Assembly: GCA_902535165.1 (NCBI GenBank)
Contig: CACASE010000006.1
Location: 22,501 to 78,890, forward strand
Direction of reading: 5' to 3'
DNA length: 56,390 bases
From: an uncultured Bacteroidota bacterium
GTDB lineage: Bacteria; Bacteroidota; Bacteroidia; Flavobacteriales; Flavobacteriaceae
In this document: one piece after another, positions 21,098-31,053 of the stretch
Layout: each line of letters opens with the position of its first letter
How positions within the stretch are numbered: position 1 is the stretch's first letter
Made by a program: the position numbers and the translations under genes
The notes under the pieces: generated by a model
Told to the model about the DNA's origin: nothing
What the model saw: the letters and a program-made list of their open reading frames with translations, nothing else
Databases searched by the model: none

Positions 21098-24000
21098 ATG
21101 AGTATAATTGATTCGATACTAAATGTTTTTCTTGGTGACAAAGGAAAAAAGGATGTCAAAGAGGTAACTCCAATAGTTAATTCAGTTATTAAGTTTGAAA
21201 AAGAACTCTCTAAAATTAGTAATGATCAGCTAAGGTCGATTACTCAAGAATTCAAAGATGAAATTAAACAACTAAATGATCCATTCTTAAGAGAAATTGA
21301 AGATATCAACAAAATTATTGAGAAATCTGAAAATATTGATGAGAATAATGCTAGTTACAAACAAATCAAAAAAATTCAAGACCAATATTTAGATAAACTA
21401 GATGATTACTTAAATTCAATTTTACCAAAGGCTTTTGCTGTTGTAAAGGAAACAACTAAAAGATTTAAGAACAATAAAGAAATTAGTGTAAAAGCAACAC
21501 CATTTGATGAAAATTTGTCATCAATTAAATCATATGTAAAATTAAATGGAAATAGTGCTATTTGGTCAAACTCATGGGATGCTGCTGGAAAAAGTATTAC
21601 GTGGGATATGATTCACTACAATGTTCAATTAATTGGTGGTATTGCCTTACACCAAGGAAAAATAGCAGAAATGCAAACTGGTGAGGGAAAAACACTTGTT
21701 GCTACACTACCTGTCTATTTAAATGCTCTTTCAGGAAATGGTGTTCATTTAATTACCGTAAATGATTATTTGGCAAAAAGAGATTGTGCATGGATGGCTC
21801 CAATATTTGAGTTTCATGGTTTAAGTGTAGATTGTATTGATAATTATAAGCCTCACTCGGAGGAAAGAAAGAAAGCCTATCTATGTGACATCACATACGG
21901 AACAAATAATGAATTTGGATTCGATTACCTTCGAGACAATATGGCTCATAAAAATGAAGATAGAGTTCAAAGAGAACATTCATACGCAATTGTTGATGAG
22001 GTAGATTCTGTACTTATAGATGATGCTAGAACTCCATTAATAATTTCTGGCCCAATTCCTCAAGGTGGAAATCATGAGTTTAATGAATTAAAATCAAAAA
22101 TTTCATCTCTTGTACAAATTCAAAAACAACTTGTAACAAAGATCTTATCAGAATCTAAAAAATTATATAGTGAAGGAAATATCGAAGATGGAAGCTTTAA
22201 GTTATTACAGGCATTTAGAGGATTACCTAAAAATAAGGCATTGATAAAATTTTTAAGTGAAGAGGGTATAAAACAATCTTTGTTAAAAACTGAAAATTTC
22301 TACATGCAGGATAATAATAGAGAAATGCCTAAAGTTGATGCTGATTTATACTTTACAATTGATGAAAAAAATAATCAAATTGAATTAACAGATAAAGGGG
22401 TTGAACAATTATCAAAAGATATTAACGATCCCGGTTTCTTTGTTTTACCAGATATATCAATTGAAATAGCAAATATTGAATTAAAAAAATTGGAGATTGA
22501 AAAAGAAGCTGAAGAAAAAGAAAAATTATATTCTGATTTTAGTGAGAAAAGTGAAAGGATACATACTTTAAATCAATTATTAAAAGCATATACACTATTT
22601 GAAAAAGATATTGAATATGTTGTAATGGATAATAAGGTCAAGATTGTTGATGAACAAACCGGAAGAATTATGGATGGAAGACGATACTCTGACGGTCTTC
22701 ATCAAGCAATAGAGGCTAAAGAAAATGTAAAAATTGAAGATGCCACACAAACTTTCGCTACAATAACACTTCAAAATTATTTCAGAAAATATAGAAAGCT
22801 TTCAGGAATGACAGGTACTGCGGTAACTGAGGCTGGTGAATTTTTAAATATTTATAAGTTAGATGTAATGGTTATTCCAACTAATAAGCCTATAGCTAGA
22901 GATGATAGAAATGATTTAATATATAAAACAAAAAGAGAAAAATATAACGCTGTAATAAGCAACGTAATAAAGTTAACTGAACAGGGAAGACCAGTATTAA
23001 TAGGAACAACATCAGTAGAAATTTCAGAGCTACTTTCAAGAATGTTAGACAGACAAAATATAAAACATAATGTTCTTAATGCTAAACTTCACAAAAGAGA
23101 AGCTGATGTTGTTGCAGAGGCTGGAAAAGCTGGAGTTGTTACTATTGCGACTAATATGGCTGGTAGGGGAACTGATATAAAGATAAGTGACCAAATTAAA
23201 AATAAGGGAGGTCTTGCAATAATTGGAACTGAAAGGCATGATTCAAGAAGGGTTGATAGACAATTGAGGGGAAGATCTGGAAGACAAGGTGACCCAGGAA
23301 GTTCACAATTCTATGTTTCACTTGAGGACAACCTAATGAGACTTTTTGGATCTGAAAGAGTTTCAAAATTAATGGACAGAATGGGTCACAAAGAAGGCGA
23401 AGTCATACAACACTCCATGATGACAAAAACTATAGAGAGAGCTCAAAAGAAAGTAGAAGAAAATAACTTTGGAATCAGAAAAAGACTTCTTGAATATGAT
23501 GACGTGATGAATGTTCAACGTGAAGCTATATATGAAAGGAGAAAAAATGCACTAGATGTAAATAAACTAAAGATTGATGTTGCTGATATGATTTATGACA
23601 CTGTAGCAAAAATTTATGATAATACTAAAGTTGATAATGATTTTAAAGCCTTTGAATTTGAAATTATTAAGTGTTTTTCTACAACTTCGCCTGTTAATAA
23701 AACTGAATTTGAAAATAAAAATGATGCCGAAGTAATTAATAAGACATATGAAACTGTATTGAATTTTTACAAAGAAAAAAACAAAGAGAATTCTGTGAAG
23801 GTATTTCCAATTGTAAAAAATGTATATGAAAATCCTCAAAATAAATTTGAAAGAATTGTTGTCCCCTTCTCTGACGGTAAAAAAACCATGAACATTGTTA
23901 CTAATCTTAAAGATGCGTACGAATCTAATGGTCAAGAATTAATTAATGATTTTGAAAAAAATATATCACTAGCAATAATAGATGATACATGGAAAACTCA

Positions 24001-24460
24001 TTTAAGAAAAATGGATGAACTAAAACAAGCTGTACAACTTGCAGTTCATGAACAAAAGGATCCATTAGTTATTTACAAAAATGAAGCTTATAATTTATTT
24101 GAATCAATGATATTACAATTGAATACTGATATCTTATCATTTTTATTTAAAGGAACTTTACCTACAAGTAATCCAAATGAAATCAAAGAAGATAGACAAA
24201 CTAGAAGAAGAGAAAAATATAATACATCGAAAGAAGAGGTTCTTAACAGTGATGAGCTCGCAAACAGGAATCGTCAAGTAGGCTCAAGTGTTTCGAACAA
24301 TCAAAATGTAGTTGAAACTATTGTTCGCGAAAAACGTAAAATTGGAAGAAATGAGAGAATAAAAATTAAAAACTCTCAATCGGGTGAAATTAAAGAATTA
24401 AAATATAAACAAGCTGAACCTCTTTTACGATCCGGGAATTGGAGTATAATTGAAAATTAA
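21098..24460 (+). CDS. secA: preprotein translocase ATPase SecA
   Basis: A 1120-residue SecA, the long form usual in Flavobacteriia. Walker A is MQTGEGKTL, the DEAD-like box is VDEVDSVLIDDARTPL, the second ATP region contains NMAGRGTDIK and the arginine-finger region RQLRGRSGRQGD. The middle carries Bacteroidetes-type insertions (about residues 310-480). The C-terminus ends KYKQAEPLLRSGNWSIIEN and has no SEC-C zinc motif. SecA drives export of the many signal-peptide proteins in the window. The next gene starts 5 bases after its stop. Confidence 0.97.
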   Translation: MSIIDSILNVFLGDKGKKDVKEVTPIVNSVIKFEKELSKISNDQLRSITQEFKDEIKQLNDPFLREIEDINKIIEKSENIDENNASYKQIKKIQDQYLDKLDDYLNSILPKAFAVVKETTKRFKNNKEISVKATPFDENLSSIKSYVKLNGNSAIWSNSWDAAGKSITWDMIHYNVQLIGGIALHQGKIAEMQTGEGKTLVATLPVYLNALSGNGVHLITVNDYLAKRDCAWMAPIFEFHGLSVDCIDNYKPHSEERKKAYLCDITYGTNNEFGFDYLRDNMAHKNEDRVQREHSYAIVDEVDSVLIDDARTPLIISGPIPQGGNHEFNELKSKISSLVQIQKQLVTKILSESKKLYSEGNIEDGSFKLLQAFRGLPKNKALIKFLSEEGIKQSLLKTENFYMQDNNREMPKVDADLYFTIDEKNNQIELTDKGVEQLSKDINDPGFFVLPDISIEIANIELKKLEIEKEAEEKEKLYSDFSEKSERIHTLNQLLKAYTLFEKDIEYVVMDNKVKIVDEQTGRIMDGRRYSDGLHQAIEAKENVKIEDATQTFATITLQNYFRKYRKLSGMTGTAVTEAGEFLNIYKLDVMVIPTNKPIARDDRNDLIYKTKREKYNAVISNVIKLTEQGRPVLIGTTSVEISELLSRMLDRQNIKHNVLNAKLHKREADVVAEAGKAGVVTIATNMAGRGTDIKISDQIKNKGGLAIIGTERHDSRRVDRQLRGRSGRQGDPGSSQFYVSLEDNLMRLFGSERVSKLMDRMGHKEGEVIQHSMMTKTIERAQKKVEENNFGIRKRLLEYDDVMNVQREAIYERRKNALDVNKLKIDVADMIYDTVAKIYDNTKVDNDFKAFEFEIIKCFSTTSPVNKTEFENKNDAEVINKTYETVLNFYKEKNKENSVKVFPIVKNVYENPQNKFERIVVPFSDGKKTMNIVTNLKDAYESNGQELINDFEKNISLAIIDDTWKTHLRKMDELKQAVQLAVHEQKDPLVIYKNEAYNLFESMILQLNTDILSFLFKGTLPTSNPNEIKEDRQTRRREKYNTSKEEVLNSDELANRNRQVGSSVSNNQNVVETIVREKRKIGRNERIKIKNSQSGEIKELKYKQAEPLLRSGNWSIIEN

Positions 24461-24465
24461 AATTA

Positions 24466-25557
24466 ATGAATATCTTAGTTGTAGGCCCTGTTCCACCACT
24501 TAGGGGAGGTATTTCAGACTTCAATAATGAATTAATTTCTACTATAAATAAAAAACATAATATTTCTATTTTATCATTTTCAATCCTTTACCCAAGATTT
24601 TTTTTTCCTGGAAAAAATCAATTTCACAACAAATCAGCTAATTTTAAAAAAATAAAAACGATAAATCCTTATAATCCATTTTCCTATTTCATTATTAATA
24701 AATACTTAAAACATGTAAATCCAGATGTAATATTATCAACTCATTGGAATCCTTTTTTTTCTATATCATATTCAATAATCAACAAAATTGCACCTAAACA
24801 AATTTTAAAAATTGGTTTATTGCATAATATTAATAGTCATGAAAACAGAATATTAGATAAGTATTTTACCAGTATTTATTTAAATAGTCTGAATAAATTT
24901 GTGACCCTATCAAAACACACATTAGATCTGATTTCTAACAAAAATGGAATTTCTTTATTCCATCCAATTCCTAATTTGAAACAGAAACTAATTGATAAAA
25001 ATCAAATTATTAAAGATTTAAATATAAAATCAAGTAAAAAAATCTTTTTACACTTCGGAATAGTAAGAAAATACAAGGGATTAGAATTACTCATTAAATC
25101 TTTTAAGTTAGCATTTGAAAAAGATAATAATATTCATTTAGTTATTGTTGGTGAGTTTTATGATAACTTAAAAAATTATCAGTTATTACTAAAAAAATTA
25201 GATTTAGAAGAACATGTAACAATACACAATAAATTTGTAGCTGAATCGGAAATTAAAAAATGGTTTTCAATTGCAGATTTTGTAATTCAAACAAACCTTA
25301 ATGCTACTCAAAGTGGAATAATATCTATTGCAATATATTTTGAAAAAATTATTATTACTACTGCACAAGGTGGAATTAAAGAAATACTTAATGATAATAA
25401 TTCATTTATATGCGAAAAAAACTCAAAATCAATAAGTGATAATATTTTAAAAGCAATTGATTCAGATTTGAAAGAAAAAACTAGACAACTAATAATATTA
25501 AAGAAAAAATTAAATTGGGATAATTTTTCTAAGCAACTTTTAGACTTTATAAAATGA
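24466..25557 (+). CDS. glycosyltransferase family 4 (GT-B fold)
   Basis: A 363-residue GT-B glycosyltransferase. It opens with a donor/acceptor Rossmann motif, VGPVPPLRGGISDF, and in the C-terminal half has FGIVRKYKGLELLIKSF and LVIVGEF. The nucleotide-sugar-binding region reads ATQSGIISIAIYFEKIIITT, with a degenerate acidic E-x7-E motif. It probably adds a sugar to an envelope polysaccharide or lipid. The donor is unknown. It starts 5 bases after secA and its stop overlaps the sulfatase start as ATGA. Confidence 0.82.
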   Translation: MNILVVGPVPPLRGGISDFNNELISTINKKHNISILSFSILYPRFFFPGKNQFHNKSANFKKIKTINPYNPFSYFIINKYLKHVNPDVILSTHWNPFFSISYSIINKIAPKQILKIGLLHNINSHENRILDKYFTSIYLNSLNKFVTLSKHTLDLISNKNGISLFHPIPNLKQKLIDKNQIIKDLNIKSSKKIFLHFGIVRKYKGLELLIKSFKLAFEKDNNIHLVIVGEFYDNLKNYQLLLKKLDLEEHVTIHNKFVAESEIKKWFSIADFVIQTNLNATQSGIISIAIYFEKIIITTAQGGIKEILNDNNSFICEKNSKSISDNILKAIDSDLKEKTRQLIILKKKLNWDNFSKQLLDFIK

Positions 25558-27302
25558 TAAGAGCTTTTTTTTACATAATATTTTTTTCTTTTTTGTTTTT
25601 TTCATGTGAAAAGAATTTAAATCCTAATGTTTTAATGTTTATGACAGATGACCAAGGTTGGGGAGATTTAAGCATTCATGGAAATACAAATTTAAAAACA
25701 CCAAATATTGATAGTTTCGCTAAAAATGGAGCTACCTTTTCAAGATTTTATGTTAGTCCAGTTTGTGCTCCAACAAGAGCGGAACTACTAACCGGAAAAT
25801 ATTTTGTCAGGACAGGAGTTAATGGAGTTACAAGAGGATATGAAAGAATGAATACTAACGAAAAAATTATTTCCAATTATTTTAAAGAGAAAAGTTATTC
25901 CACTGGACTATTTGGGAAATGGCATAATGGATCTCAGCCCCCGTATCATCCAAATTCAAGAGGATTTGATGAGTTTTATGGTTTTACATCAGGTCACTGG
26001 GGTAATTATTTTGATCCTATTTTAGAAAGAAATGGTGAATTAGTTAGAGGAAATGGTTATATAAATGATGATATTACAAATAATGCTATTTCGTATATAA
26101 AAAATTCATCTAAACCCTTCTTCACTTTTATTTCCTATAACACACCCCACTCTCCTATGCAGGTTCCGGATAAGTATTCAAAAGAAAAAAAAGTTATTCT
26201 TAAAGGCAGATATTCAGAGAGAGAAAATGTAGAAAAAACAAAAGCAGCATTAGGAATGATTGAAAATATTGATGAAAATGTTGGAAAAATTATTAAAACT
26301 CTTAAGGAAATTGATAAATATGAAGACACAATCATTATTTTTTTGAGTGATAATGGACCAAATGGGAATAGATGGAATAATGAGTTGAAAGAAAGAAAAG
26401 GAAGTACTAATGAAGGTGGTGTAAGAGTTCCATTTTTTATTCAATGGCCAAATAAAATTAAACCAGGTATCAAAATTAAACAAGTTACAAGTGCCCTGGA
26501 TGTGTTTCCAACACTAACAGATCTAATTGATAGTCCAACTGGGATAAATTTTGATGGGAAAAGTTTCAAAAAGTATATTGAAAATCCAGATTTATTAGAT
26601 AATGAAAGAAAAGTATTTTCATTCTGGAATAATAGATTGAGTGTAAGAAATAATGAATATATTTTAGACTATAACGATAAGTTATATGACCTGAATAATG
26701 ATCATAGCCAATATTATGCTATTAATGAAAAAAAACCAAATGAATATGAAGAATTAAAAGAAGCTAAAAAAATTTGGAGAGAATCAATAAATGAAATAAT
26801 TAAAAAAAATAAACGAAGACCATTCACAATTAATTACAAGAATTCAAATCATACTCATCTACCAGCAAGAGATGCTGAGATAACAGGAAAATTACAAAGA
26901 TCTTCAATACATGCTAACTGTTCATTTATAGAAAATTGGAAAAGTTCTGATGATTACATTTATTGGGAGGTTGATGTGTTAGAAAATGGTACTAAATCTG
27001 TTGAATTATATTATACATTACCTAAAGAAAGTGTTGGCACTGAAATTGCTTTAGAATTTGAGGATCAAATAATTAAAAAAACTATTGATGATTTTCATGA
27101 TCCAAGTCTAGAAGGATTTGAAAAAGATAAAATAAAAAGAATAGAATCCTATACCAAGGATTTTAAAAAAATAAATATTGGAGAAATGAGTTTTAAAAAA
27201 GGAATAAGCAGACTGAAACTCAAAACAACAATAATAAAGGGAAACAAATCGATAGACTTTAGGTTATTAATTTTAAAAAATAAAAATGAAAAAAGCTCTT
27301 AG
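25554..27302 (+). CDS. lipoprotein arylsulfatase family enzyme
   Basis: A 582-residue type I sulfatase. The N-terminus has a lipobox FFSC (Cys18), so it should be membrane-anchored and periplasmic or surface-exposed. The metal site starts MTDDQGWGD, the formylglycine motif is CAPTR (Cys71), and HNGSQPP, GFDEFYG and LSDNGPNG follow. A C-terminal region of about 140 residues looks like an added beta-domain. Sulfatases in marine flavobacteria desulfate algal polysaccharides. No polysaccharide utilisation locus surrounds it, and no maturase gene is seen here. It overlaps both neighbours. Confidence 0.88.
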   Translation: MIRAFFYIIFFSFLFFSCEKNLNPNVLMFMTDDQGWGDLSIHGNTNLKTPNIDSFAKNGATFSRFYVSPVCAPTRAELLTGKYFVRTGVNGVTRGYERMNTNEKIISNYFKEKSYSTGLFGKWHNGSQPPYHPNSRGFDEFYGFTSGHWGNYFDPILERNGELVRGNGYINDDITNNAISYIKNSSKPFFTFISYNTPHSPMQVPDKYSKEKKVILKGRYSERENVEKTKAALGMIENIDENVGKIIKTLKEIDKYEDTIIIFLSDNGPNGNRWNNELKERKGSTNEGGVRVPFFIQWPNKIKPGIKIKQVTSALDVFPTLTDLIDSPTGINFDGKSFKKYIENPDLLDNERKVFSFWNNRLSVRNNEYILDYNDKLYDLNNDHSQYYAINEKKPNEYEELKEAKKIWRESINEIIKKNKRRPFTINYKNSNHTHLPARDAEITGKLQRSSIHANCSFIENWKSSDDYIYWEVDVLENGTKSVELYYTLPKESVGTEIALEFEDQIIKKTIDDFHDPSLEGFEKDKIKRIESYTKDFKKINIGEMSFKKGISRLKLKTTIIKGNKSIDFRLLILKNKNEKSS

Positions 27303-27870
27303 TGTTATATTAATGATATTTTTTATTCAGTCTAATGCTCAAGACATGAAAGAGGCATATTTTGCATCTGGTTGTTTTTGGTGTGTTGAATCTATTTATG
27401 AAAGTTTAATTGGTGTCGAAAAAGTTGAATCAGGCTATTCTGGTGGTTATACTAAAAATCCCACTTATTACACAGTTTTAACAGGCAAAACAGGACATGC
27501 TGAAGCCATAAAGGTTTATTATGATTCAAATAAAATTAGTTTTAATGAATTAGTGAAAGTTTTTTTTGGATCACATGACCCAACTACTCTAAACAGGCAA
27601 GGACCAGATAGAGGAACACACTACAGATCCATTGCATTTTATAGCAATGAGAATGAAAAAAAGATTATAAATGAAGAAATTAAGCGTTTACTAAATAATA
27701 AAACCTATCAAAAAATTGTTACAGAAGTTAAAAAGTTTGATGTGTTTTACATAGCTGAAGATTATCACCAAGACTATAAAGAAAAAAACCCTAAAAACGC
27801 TTATATATGGAATGTTTCTGTTCCTAGAATTAATAAGTTTAAATCAAAGTTTTCTGAATTGTTGAAATAA
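27286..27870 (+). CDS. msrA: peptide-methionine (S)-S-oxide reductase, exported
   Basis: A 194-residue MsrA with the catalytic GCFWCVE motif (Cys30 as nucleophile), followed by GYSGGYTKNPTY, HAEAI and DPTTLNRQGPDRGTHYRS. A signal peptide (residues 1-18, ending SNAQ) predicts a periplasmic enzyme that repairs oxidised methionine in envelope proteins. The start overlaps the sulfatase gene by 17 bases, so they are likely cotranscribed. No MsrB is present here. Confidence 0.95.
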   Translation: MKKALSVILMIFFIQSNAQDMKEAYFASGCFWCVESIYESLIGVEKVESGYSGGYTKNPTYYTVLTGKTGHAEAIKVYYDSNKISFNELVKVFFGSHDPTTLNRQGPDRGTHYRSIAFYSNENEKKIINEEIKRLLNNKTYQKIVTEVKKFDVFYIAEDYHQDYKEKNPKNAYIWNVSVPRINKFKSKFSELLK

Positions 27871-27872
27871 AT

Positions 27873-28487
27873 TTAACCTTTAAGCTTTGCCAATCCAAAA
27901 AAATATAATTTGTAAAATAAATAACCTGACAATAGTCCGTATACAGCTCCAAAAATGATATCCGTGGGAAAATGGACACCTAAGTAAATTCTGCTGTAAG
28001 AAATAATGGTTGCCCAAATAAATAAAAAAGACATATATGATCTATATTTCTTTTTTGTATTTAGATAAATAAACATTGCAAATGCAAATGTGTTAGCAGA
28101 ATGAGCTGAAAAAAAACCGTAAAGACCACCACATCCCTCCTTGACAATTCTTATTAAATAAGAAATATCAGGATTATGACAGGGTCTTAATCTTTCAAAA
28201 TAATCTTTAAAAAAATTACTTGACTGATCTGTAAATATTATTAGAATAATTGCAATTAATATAAAAAAAATTCGATTTCTATTTTTAGGTTTAGATTCAT
28301 AAAAAGATAAAAATCCAAGTGAAGAATTATTTACTCTTCCCGGTAAGTAAAATAATATTACAATAAGATATAAAATATACCATGTTTCCTTGTTAGATAT
28401 AGTGAGCCAAATTTTATCAAAATTATCTGAACCTAATGAATTTAAAAAAATAAATAGAGACTGATCTAGTTCTAAAATAAAGTCCAT
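27873..28487 (-). CDS. PAP2 superfamily membrane phosphatase
   Basis: A 204-residue integral membrane protein with five to six helices and the three phosphatase motifs: DYFERLRPCHN, FFSAHSANTFAFA and SRIYLGVHFPTDI. It could dephosphorylate undecaprenyl diphosphate or another lipid phosphate at the periplasmic face. The exact substrate is not readable. It ends the minus-strand run that starts with grpE, 3 bases after the M28 peptidase. Confidence 0.88.
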   Translation of the reverse strand: MDFILELDQSLFIFLNSLGSDNFDKIWLTISNKETWYILYLIVILFYLPGRVNNSSLGFLSFYESKPKNRNRIFFILIAIILIIFTDQSSNFFKDYFERLRPCHNPDISYLIRIVKEGCGGLYGFFSAHSANTFAFAMFIYLNTKKKYRSYMSFLFIWATIISYSRIYLGVHFPTDIIFGAVYGLLSGYLFYKLYFFGLAKLKG

Positions 28488-28490
28488 TAA

Positions 28491-29864
28491 TTAATCATTT
28501 AAGCCATATTTGTCAAAAAGATAAACCAAAGATGCAACTGCTGATGAACCCATTTCTAATTCTCTTTTATTTACGGCGTCGAATGTATCAATTTCAGTAT
28601 GATGGTAATCAAAATATCTTTGTGAATTAGGTCTTAAGCCTGATAAAACGTTATAATCCGTTCTTAAATTAGAAATATCTGCTCCACTCCCACCTTTGAT
28701 GAATACGTTAATAAAATATGGTGCAAATAATTTTTTCCATTCTAAGATTCTTAAAAAATTTGAATCATTACATGTAAAAGAAAAACCTAAAGGTCTAAAT
28801 CCACCTGCATCAGACTCAATTGCAAAAATATGATTTACACCCTCTTTATCAGCAATTTCTTTATACTTAAGTGATCCTCTTAATCCGTTTTCTTCATTCA
28901 TAAACAAAACAACTCTTATTGTTCTTTTGGGTTTATAATCTATTTTGCTAAATAAATTAATGAGATCCATTGAGTGTACTACTCCTGCTCCATCATCATG
29001 ACTTCCATCTCCAATATCCCACGAATCTAAATGTCCTCCAACTAAAATAACTTCATCAGGGTACATTGTTCCTTTTTTTTCAGCAATTACATTGTATGAT
29101 TGAGCATCAGGGAGTTGTTTGCATTGTTGTCTTAGTAAGAATTTTAGGTTAGGGTTGATTTTTAATAAACTACTCAATTTATCAGCACCATTTGTACTTA
29201 TTGCTGCTGCAGGAATTCTTTTGCTAATTGGAAGAGCACCGTATGTTAAACCTCCAGTGTGAGGAAAATCATCATTTCTTAATGTCATTGATCTAACAAT
29301 AACTCCAATAGCACCATATTTTGAAGCCTCTAGTGCACCAAGCGCACGTTGATCAACAGCAGTTCCATAAGCTGTAAATGTTGTAATAAACTTTGGATCC
29401 ATAGGACGGTTAAAGAAAACTATTTTACCATCAATTTTTTCTTTACCTAACAATTTTAGTTCATCAATTGACTTAACTTCAATTACATTTGATTTGATTC
29501 CAACAGAGGGTGTTGCTACAGAACCGCCCAAGGCAGCTACTGGAACATTAAAAGTAACACCCGGTTCGGTTTCGATTAAAGCAAACTCTTTCGGCCCTCT
29601 AACCCATCTTGGTACCATAACAGGTTGCAACCATACTTTATCAAAATTTAATTTATCTAATTCCTTTTTTGACCATTCCACAGCTAATTGTGCCTCATAT
29701 GATCCAGAAAGTCTTCCTCCAATCTCATTTGACAGGTAATCTAACCAAGAATAAGCTTTACTTTCTGTAAAGCCAGCCTCAAATATATCTTTGATTACTT
29801 TTTCGTCTTGCCCAAAATTATTAAGAGAGATAAAGAAAAAAAGAATGATAAATATTTTTTTCAT
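28491..29864 (-). CDS. secreted M28 family aminopeptidase with PA-type insert
   Basis: 457 residues with a signal peptide (1-18). A PA-like domain (about 120-245) precedes the M28 zinc peptidase core. The core motifs are GGHLDSWDIGDGSHDDGAG with two metal ligands, NEENGLRGS with the catalytic Glu and a metal Glu, ESDAGGF, and HHTEIDTFD with the final His. It should cleave N-terminal residues from peptides in the periplasm or outside. It lies 4 bases after the response-regulator gene in the grpE run. Confidence 0.9.
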   Translation of the reverse strand: MKKIFIILFFFISLNNFGQDEKVIKDIFEAGFTESKAYSWLDYLSNEIGGRLSGSYEAQLAVEWSKKELDKLNFDKVWLQPVMVPRWVRGPKEFALIETEPGVTFNVPVAALGGSVATPSVGIKSNVIEVKSIDELKLLGKEKIDGKIVFFNRPMDPKFITTFTAYGTAVDQRALGALEASKYGAIGVIVRSMTLRNDDFPHTGGLTYGALPISKRIPAAAISTNGADKLSSLLKINPNLKFLLRQQCKQLPDAQSYNVIAEKKGTMYPDEVILVGGHLDSWDIGDGSHDDGAGVVHSMDLINLFSKIDYKPKRTIRVVLFMNEENGLRGSLKYKEIADKEGVNHIFAIESDAGGFRPLGFSFTCNDSNFLRILEWKKLFAPYFINVFIKGGSGADISNLRTDYNVLSGLRPNSQRYFDYHHTEIDTFDAVNKRELEMGSSAVASLVYLFDKYGLND

Positions 29865-29868
29865 AAAC

Positions 29869-31032
29869 CTATTTAGCTGAGAATTTAATAACGTCCTTTT
29901 CGGTTATATTATCAGATTCAACTAAAATAATAAGTCTTTCAACAACATTTCTTAATTCACGAACATTACCTGGCCAACTGTAGCTAGCAAGCTTTTTTAA
30001 TGCTTTATTATCAATTGTAATTAAATTCTTGTCATATTGAACTGAGATTTGGTCCAAAAAGAAACTAACAAGTTCGGGAATGTCATCTTTTCTATCATCA
30101 AGTTTTGGAACATTAAGTTCAATGACTGAAATTCTATGGTATAAATCTTCCCTAAACTTATTAGATGAAATTAAATTCTTTACATTTTTATTAGTAGCAG
30201 CTATTATTCTTGTATCTACAAAAATATCTTTTTCACTTCCAACTTTTTGAATTTTATTTTCTTGAATAGCTCTTAAAACTTTTGATTGGGCAGATAAACT
30301 CATGTCTCCAATTTCATCAAGGAATAAAGTACCGTTATTTGCTGCTTCAAACTTTCCTGTTCTATCTTTGTGAGCAGAAGTAAAAGAACCTTTAAGGTGT
30401 CCAAAAAGCTCACTTTCAATTAACTCTGCTGGTATTGCAGCACAATTTACTTCAACAAAAGGCCCATCACTTCTTAAACTATTCAAATGAATTTGACGAG
30501 CAACTAATTCTTTACCTGCTCCATTTGGACCAAGAATAAGTACTTTAGCATTTGTTGGTGATATTTTTACGATTAGATCTTTTAATTCTACAATTTTTTT
30601 AGACTCTCCGACAATTTCAAACTTACCAGTCTTTATAGTTTTTTTAACTTTTTTTCCAGTTCCAGATTTTGATTTTAGTGCACCTCTTACAGAATTTAAT
30701 AAGTTATTTAGGTCAGGTGGTTTCTCGATGTAATCAAATGCACCAATTCTCATCGCCTTGACTGCAGTTTTTAGATCACCGTGACCAGATATCATTATTA
30801 CATTAGTTTCTTGATTATATTTTTTTGTAAAATTGAGTACATCAATTCCATCTTTTTTGGGCATCTTGATATCACAGATAACTAAATCATAATTATTTGA
30901 CTTAATTTTTTTTTCTGCATCTACACCATCAATTGCTTCATCAATAATGAATTTAGAATTTTCTTCAGATAAAACTTTTTTTAAGACCCTTCTTATTGCA
31001 TCTTCATCCTCAACTATTAAAATTTTTGACAT
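29869..31032 (-). CDS. sigma-54-type response regulator lacking a DNA-binding domain
   Basis: 387 residues. The receiver domain (1-120) has phospho-acceptor Asp54 in VICDIKMPKKDG. The AAA+ domain (about 140-380) has Walker A GPNGAGKE and Walker B GTLFLDEIGD. The sigma-54 contact loop reads GSFTSA (215-220) instead of the canonical GAFTGA. The protein stops soon after VRELRNVVERL, so the Fis-type helix-turn-helix of NtrC relatives is absent. It lies 21 bases after dnaJ and has no histidine kinase neighbour. It might act from solution on sigma-54 holoenzyme, or have another partner. Confidence 0.88.
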   Translation of the reverse strand: MSKILIVEDEDAIRRVLKKVLSEENSKFIIDEAIDGVDAEKKIKSNNYDLVICDIKMPKKDGIDVLNFTKKYNQETNVIMISGHGDLKTAVKAMRIGAFDYIEKPPDLNNLLNSVRGALKSKSGTGKKVKKTIKTGKFEIVGESKKIVELKDLIVKISPTNAKVLILGPNGAGKELVARQIHLNSLRSDGPFVEVNCAAIPAELIESELFGHLKGSFTSAHKDRTGKFEAANNGTLFLDEIGDMSLSAQSKVLRAIQENKIQKVGSEKDIFVDTRIIAATNKNVKNLISSNKFREDLYHRISVIELNVPKLDDRKDDIPELVSFFLDQISVQYDKNLITIDNKALKKLASYSWPGNVRELRNVVERLIILVESDNITEKDVIKFSAK

Positions 31033-31053
31033 ATATTATATTGAATTGTAAAG

